Of a stretch of 64,000 bases of DNA, positions 59,727 through 64,000 are shown piece by piece. Each line of letters begins with the position of its first letter. The stretch's first letter is position 1. The notes under the pieces were generated by a model. The model was not told the origin of the DNA. It was given only the letters and a program-made list of their open reading frames with translations, and did not search any database. This DNA comes from Solirubrobacterales bacterium (GTDB lineage Bacteria; Actinomycetota; Thermoleophilia; Solirubrobacterales; 70-9): the NCBI GenBank assembly GCA_017304845.1, contig JAFKLL010000018.1:1-64000 (forward strand), given 5' to 3'. Position numbers and translations under genes: made by a program.

Positions 59727-60806
59727 TCAGATCCTGAGCGCGAGCTCGAGTAGCGCCACCGCGACGACGATCCCGATCGGAGTGGTGACCAGCCCGATCC
59801 GGGTGAACTCGCGCCAGGGCACCGCCGCGCCGCCGTCGATCATCAACCGCCGCCAGAGCAGGTTGGCGATCGATCCCGGGTAGGAGAGGTTCGGGCCGAC
59901 CCCGACCCCGATCAACATCGCGAGCAGTCCCGCCTCGCCCGCCGGGGCGACGGCGGGAAGGAGGAGCAGGGTCGCCGGGATGTTGTTGATCAGGTTCGCC
60001 AGCAGCGCCGCCACCGAGGCGATCAGGAGAAGCTCCGGGAACCCTTCCCCGTCCGGGATGAGACCGCTGAGTAGATCGGTCGCCCCGGCCTTGCCGAGCA
60101 GCCAGGCGGCGGCCCCGAGGCCGAGCAACGAGAGCAGGAAGAGCGGCCTTGCCGCGCGCAGCAGCCCGACCACGCGGGCCTGCCCGGTGATCAGCTCGGC
60201 CAGTGAGAGCACCGCCGCGCCGACCCAGACCACCGCCAGCGGCTCGAGCCGGAGCGGTCCGCTCAGGACCAGGCCGGCGAGCGTGGCCGCGAGGATCATC
60301 GCGGGCCAGCGGGTCACCGCGGGGGCCGCGGCCGGCAGGCCCGGCGGAGACGACACCGCGGCGGGTCGCGCCAGCCGCGGGACGAGCGCCCAGTCGACCG
60401 CGATCGCGCCGATCCAGGGCAGCGCCATGAGCGCCGTGAACCCGGCGAAGGTGAGGCCCGTCTCGTGGAAGACCATGAGGTTCGTCAGGTTCGAGACCGG
60501 CATGAGCAGCGAGGCCGAGTTGGCCAGGTGGATGGTCGAGACGGAGAAGGTCTCGTGGCCGAGGCCGCGGCGCGCCGCGATCGCCAGCACCACGGGAGTC
60601 ATGACCAGGACCGAGGCGTCGAGGTTCAATGCCGCCGTCGCGACGGCCATGGTGACGAACAGCGTGAGCAGGAGCCGCCGCTCGCCGGCCGAGGCCCGGG
60701 CGACCCGCCAACCCGCGTACTCGAAGATGCCCGCCCGACGGCAACCGTCGGTGATCAGCAGCACCGCCGCGAGGAACGCGGCGGTGTAGGCGACCGGGCC
60801 GATCAG
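59727..60806 (-). CDS. SLC13/ArsB-like permease, N-terminally short
   Basis: A 359-residue membrane protein with about ten helices of the SLC13/ArsB/NhaD superfamily: LITDGCRRAGIFEYAGW, LDASVLVMTPVVLAIAARRG and NLINNIPATLLLLPAVAPAG (the NxxPA-type hairpin). Relatives have one more helix at the N-terminus. In-frame canonical starts are missing near the N-terminus; CTG 60806 overlaps the upstream stop as CTGA. The gene may be truly short, or a broken gene re-started by coupling. The ion substrate is unknown. Confidence 0.75.
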   Translation of the reverse strand: MIGPVAYTAAFLAAVLLITDGCRRAGIFEYAGWRVARASAGERRLLLTLFVTMAVATAALNLDASVLVMTPVVLAIAARRGLGHETFSVSTIHLANSASLLMPVSNLTNLMVFHETGLTFAGFTALMALPWIGAIAVDWALVPRLARPAAVSSPPGLPAAAPAVTRWPAMILAATLAGLVLSGPLRLEPLAVVWVGAAVLSLAELITGQARVVGLLRAARPLFLLSLLGLGAAAWLLGKAGATDLLSGLIPDGEGFPELLLIASVAALLANLINNIPATLLLLPAVAPAGEAGLLAMLIGVGVGPNLSYPGSIANLLWRRLMIDGGAAVPWREFTRIGLVTTPIGIVVAVALLELALRI

Positions 60807-61837
60807 TCCCCCGACCGGGGGCCGAAGGTCTCGATGATGCGTTCGTTGTACTCGGTGACCTGCTCGTTGGGGATGAAGTAGGTCGGGGCGCCGGGGAAGA
60901 TCGCGTCGGCGAACTGGGCCACCTCGGCCACCTTCTCCTTGACTTGATCCGGGCTGCCGACCGCGCAGTAGGTCTCCACCATCTCGTCCGGGATCGCGTC
61001 GGCCACGCCCTGGATGTCGCCGCGACGGAAGGCCTCCCCGGCGGCGACCGCGTTCTGCCCGAAGCCGTGGAGCTCGTACAACGGCATGTAGGTCTTCACC
61101 GTCGAGTAGAAGGCGACCGTGCGGCGGGCCGCGTCGAGGCCACGTTCGTAGTCGTCGTCGATCGCCACGCAGATGCTGGGCAGGTAGGTGAACGAGGATC
61201 GCTCCCGGCCGGAGCGGGAGAGCCCGAGCTCGAAGGCGGGGACGATCTCCTGCTCGATCCACCGGGCCGAGCAGAGCGGATGGCCGATCAGCCCGTCGGC
61301 GACGTCGCCGGCCATCCGGGCCATGCCCTTCTGGACCGCCGCGGTGTAGATCGGGATGTCGGCCCGGACCGGCGGCGTCGCCCGGTACCAGCCCTTGATG
61401 TCGAGGTCGTAGTACTCGCCCTTGTAGGCGACCGCCTCCCCCGCCGCGGCGGCCTGGATGATCGCGCGGACCGACTCGATCGTCTCCCGGAGATGCGGGG
61501 CGGGACGTCCGTACTCGGCGTTGTGCCAGTTCTCGTTGAGGCGCTTGACCCCGGGCCCGAGGCCGAGGCGGAAACGCCCGCCGGTGATCTCGTCGATGTC
61601 CATCGCGCTCATCGCCATGGTCATCGGGCTGCGCACGAAGCCCCAGGCGATCGCGGTGCCGACGTCGACGGTCTCGGTGTTCGCCCCGAGCCAGGTCGTC
61701 TGCGTGAAGGCGTTCCGGAACAGCTCGATCGCCCAGACCGATTCGATCCCGGCGGCCTCGGCCTTCTTCGCCAACGCCGCCATGTCCCCCGGCGTGTCCC
61801 CCATGATCCCGACCGAAACCCGCTCCATCGCATTCAT
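60803..61837 (-). CDS. LLM-class F420-dependent oxidoreductase
   Basis: A 344-residue luciferase-like monooxygenase fold protein. The start RVSVGIMGDTPGDMAALAKKAEAAGIESVWAIELF and the block GTAIAWGFVRSPMTMAMSAMDIDEITGGRFRLGLGPG are typical of F420-dependent members such as those near Mer. A TACCCT -10 lies 7 nt before the ATG. The substrate cannot be told; F420 use is inferred from the subgroup. Confidence 0.9.
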   Translation of the reverse strand: MNAMERVSVGIMGDTPGDMAALAKKAEAAGIESVWAIELFRNAFTQTTWLGANTETVDVGTAIAWGFVRSPMTMAMSAMDIDEITGGRFRLGLGPGVKRLNENWHNAEYGRPAPHLRETIESVRAIIQAAAAGEAVAYKGEYYDLDIKGWYRATPPVRADIPIYTAAVQKGMARMAGDVADGLIGHPLCSARWIEQEIVPAFELGLSRSGRERSSFTYLPSICVAIDDDYERGLDAARRTVAFYSTVKTYMPLYELHGFGQNAVAAGEAFRRGDIQGVADAIPDEMVETYCAVGSPDQVKEKVAEVAQFADAIFPGAPTYFIPNEQVTEYNERIIETFGPRSGD

Positions 61838-61844
61838 GCGCCGC

Positions 61845-61850
61845 AGGGTA
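61845..61850 (-). promoter_or_regulatory. -10 element of the LLM oxidoreductase gene
   Basis: TACCCT on the minus strand, 7 nt before ATG 61837. The in-frame second ATG three codons later is less favoured. Confidence 0.4.
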
Positions 61851-61955
61851 CATGTTTGGATTTCGACCGAGCCAGGTATTTGATTCTCGGCGTCTCGATC
61901 CGTGCGCCGTCATATGAGAGAGCGGCCCTTCATGGGCCTTGGGGAAAGGGATTCA

Positions 61956-63692
61956 ATGAACAGGACGTTGTTGAAGCTGGCCGGACTTCTGTCCGTGGCC
62001 TTCGCGTTCGTCGCCACGCCGGCGATCGCCTCGGCCGATCCGGTCGCGTTCAGTTTCGATCAGGGGATCATCAATCTGGGCACCGATGCAGGCACTCAGG
62101 GTCTCGCCATCATCGATTCGGGCGGGCCGGAAGCGACCTTGAACGGCGAGGTCGACACCTCGACCGACGCCTTCACCGCGGGTGCCTCCGGCTTCACGTT
62201 CCCGCAGAAGACGATCGAGGACATCGCGGCCGGCCAGGACGCGGTGGTGACGATCACGGCGACCGGACCGATCACCGGCACCTTCGACGCCGACACCGGA
62301 GCCGCCGACATCAACGTCCCGATCAACGTCAACATCGTGGTCGGCGCACTGGCGACCTGCGACACGGCCTTCCCGCTGCAGCTCAAGACCACCGGCAGCC
62401 TGACGGAGCCGGGCGGCACGCACACGGCGGCGCCGTTCGACCCCGAGACCGAGGCCGGCAGCGTGTACAGCTCCTTCACGGTCCCGGCGTCCACCGGCGG
62501 CGGCCTCTGCGGGGTGGTCGACGGATACATCGGCGGCCCCGGCGACATCTGGCTGGCCGGCACGGGCGGAATCGACCAGGGGATCGTCACGGTCTACCCC
62601 GGTGGGGACGGAACCACCCTCGCGAGCAGTGTCGGCGGCTGGGTCCACACCACCGAGTACACGCCTCTCTGCGGCGTGACCGCCGGTGTCCTCTGCCCGG
62701 CCATGACCGGCTCCTTCGCCTCCACCGACGGATCGGCCGGGGCGACAGACGGCTTCATCAAGGACACTTCCTCCGGCCTGCTCGCCACCGTCCTCGGCGG
62801 CCAGTCGACCGGGATCTGGACCAGCCCGGAGTTCGTCTACAACGGAGCCGAGGGCGAACCGGCCGAGCAGCTCAGCTTCTCGATCGCACGCCGGGCGAAC
62901 ATCGCGGACCTGCTCAATCAGGCCGCGGCGGCCTGGCAGGTGGATCTGGTCAAGAGCAGCGACTCGACCGTGATCCCGCTGGTGCCCAACGGGGCCGCGA
63001 CCGACTCCGCCAACTGGGCGAGCCTGCCCGGCAGCGCCCTGGCGGCTGACGCGCTGAACATCGGGGACGCCTACCGGATCGTGATCCGCAGCTCGGTGTC
63101 GGTGCCGCTGCTGGGGCTGATCCCCTCGGGCAGCTTCGATTACGACGACGTGGCGCTGACCGCCCGCCGGCCGACGCCGACCGGGCCCACGGGTCCGACC
63201 GGACCGACCGGGCCGACTTCCCCGACGGGTCCGACCGGCCCCACCTCGCCGACCGGGCCCACCGGGCCCACCACCCCGACGGGTCCGACCGGCCCCACGG
63301 GACCGACCGGCCCGACCGGACCTGGGACCAAGCCGCCGAACAACGTCACCGCGATGTTCGACGGGAAGACCCTCTACCTGCGTCTCAAGTGCCCGGCCCG
63401 CTTCAAGCCGAAGTGCCGTGGCAACGCGGTCGGCGTGACCCGCAAGTCGAAGAACCGCCGCCTCGCCAAGCCGATGACGGCGACCGCACGCGCGGCCCAG
63501 AGGGCCGGCAAGTGGAAGGTCGTGAAGCTGCGGGTGAAGCCGAAGTTCCGCAGCCGCGTCGCCCGTTACGCGAAGCGGCCGAACGTGAAGCTGCTGGTGG
63601 TCAGGCAGACCGTCAGCTCGAAGCGCTTCAAGCACGGCAAGCGCCAGCTGGTCTTCCACAAGTACAAGGTGAGGACCGCGACCAAGAAGTAG
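61956..63692 (+). CDS. Secreted protein with collagen-like Gly-Pro-Thr repeats and basic C-terminus
   Basis: A 578-residue secreted protein. Its signal peptide ends near IASA (residue ~28). A beta-rich domain (about 28-405) is followed by about 16 triplets of the G-P-T/T-P-T type (about 407-460), a collagen-like stalk, and then a Lys/Arg-rich C-terminal domain with a Cys pair ([13 protein letters not shown]). The basic tail could bind wall polymers or nucleic acid. AAAGGG lies before ATG 61956. It may be a surface adhesin; that is inference. Confidence 0.8.
   Translation: MNRTLLKLAGLLSVAFAFVATPAIASADPVAFSFDQGIINLGTDAGTQGLAIIDSGGPEATLNGEVDTSTDAFTAGASGFTFPQKTIEDIAAGQDAVVTITATGPITGTFDADTGAADINVPINVNIVVGALATCDTAFPLQLKTTGSLTEPGGTHTAAPFDPETEAGSVYSSFTVPASTGGGLCGVVDGYIGGPGDIWLAGTGGIDQGIVTVYPGGDGTTLASSVGGWVHTTEYTPLCGVTAGVLCPAMTGSFASTDGSAGATDGFIKDTSSGLLATVLGGQSTGIWTSPEFVYNGAEGEPAEQLSFSIARRANIADLLNQAAAAWQVDLVKSSDSTVIPLVPNGAATDSANWASLPGSALAADALNIGDAYRIVIRSSVSVPLLGLIPSGSFDYDDVALTARRPTPTGPTGPTGPTGPTSPTGPTGPTSPTGPTGPTTPTGPTGPTGPTGPTGPGTKPPNNVTAMFDGKTLYLRLKCPARFKPKCRGNAVGVTRKSKNRRLAKPMTATARAAQRAGKWKVVKLRVKPKFRSRVARYAKRPNVKLLVVRQTVSSKRFKHGKRQLVFHKYKVRTATKK
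63177..63330 (+). repeat. GPT-coding tandem repeat tract
   Basis: Imperfect 9- to 27-bp units such as GGTCCGACCGGCCCC repeat through the collagen-like part of the secreted protein gene. Copy number is likely to vary between strains through slippage or recombination. Confidence 0.75.
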
Positions 63693-63712
63693 TCCGGGTT
63701 CCAGCCCTAAAC

Positions 63713-63753
63713 GAAAGAGGCCCGCGTCCCAGTCTGGGACGCGGGCCTCTTTT
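63713..63753. terminator. Bidirectional intrinsic terminator
   Basis: An 18-bp stem (AAAGAGGCCCGCGTCCCA and its complement; loop GTC) with A-rich left and T-rich right flanks (CTTTTC). It sits between the convergent secreted-protein gene and the thiolase gene and can end both transcripts. It is the strongest terminator in the window. Confidence 0.92.
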
Positions 63754-63773
63754 CGTAGGCGTGGAGCCGGGGG

Positions 63774-64000
<227 letters not shown>

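Noticed and set aside
63177-63330. Regular repeats that might be a CRISPR array
   Set aside because: Units are 9-27 bp, have no unique spacers, and encode Gly-Pro-Thr triplets in frame; no cas genes nearby.

Overview
This 64 kb window is very GC-rich, densely packed chromosomal DNA from an actinomycete. A deep actinobacterial lineage such as Thermoleophilia (Solirubrobacterales) fits best. Reasons: an F420-type LLM oxidoreductase, a MarP-like serine protease, a CysO-type sulfur carrier, a DrrAB-type exporter, SUF as the only Fe-S assembly system visible, and secreted proteins with Lys/Arg-rich C-terminal domains. The lineage is inferred from gene content only. No rRNA, tRNA, CRISPR array, insertion sequence or prophage was recognised. 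The content looks core rather than acquired.

Layout. 1-5.8 kb: end of a DUF2007-like gene, a CysO-like sulfur carrier with a rhodanese-ThiF activating enzyme, a DUF488 protein, and two secreted proteins built from three copies of an unfamiliar ~340-residue module. 5.8-9.2 kb: HtpX protease divergent from a histidine kinase/response regulator/GNAT operon. 9.2-18.6 kb: the SUF iron-sulfur system broken into three transcription units (sufR-sufC-sufS, sufU, Rieske-sufB-sufD), interrupted by a 450-residue exported protein and an MFS transporter on the other strand; a SufT-like gene lies at 27.5 kb. 18.6-30 kb: DrrAB-type ABC exporter, MBL-fold protein with a TetR regulator, a multi-pass membrane protein with a CADD/TenA-like protein, a thioredoxin-fold protein without redox cysteines, IspH, a wax ester synthase/DGAT, FxsA and a HAD hydrolase. 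30-32 kb: AraC/DJ-1 regulator and DJ-1 enzyme, then repeats. 32.3-40.4 kb: two-gene helicase-nuclease (AddAB/AdnAB-like) followed by convergent exonuclease VII (xseA-xseB). 40.6-44.4 kb: sulfate ABC importer cysP-cysT-cysW-cysA. 44.3-49.2 kb: HxlR regulator, MarP-like protease, penicillin-binding protein, lipoprotein and SRPBCC protein. 49.2-57.5 kb: ParA-like ATPase, thrB, ABC-2 exporter, and a lysA-hom-thrC-GNAT operon. 57.5-64 kb: CWB2-type anchored protein, MBL hydrolase, SLC13-like permease, F420 oxidoreductase, a collagen-like secreted protein and the end of a thiolase.

Shared themes. Sulfur runs through the window: sulfate import, CysO/MoeZ sulfur transfer, SufS/SufU and Fe-S assembly, plus clients such as IspH, Rieske and probably the nuclease. 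Aspartate-family amino acid synthesis (lysA, hom, thrC, thrB) and cell-envelope maintenance (HtpX, MarP, PBP, CWB2) are the other two.

Three genome-style signals stand out. About sixteen genes carry a TANNNT -10 element exactly 6-7 nt upstream of the start codon, implying leaderless mRNAs. Several genes appear to start at CTG, often in a CTGA stop-start overlap, and one may start at ATC. A hairpin family ending in an invariant CGAGTTTCAGTTC sits in three intergenic gaps.
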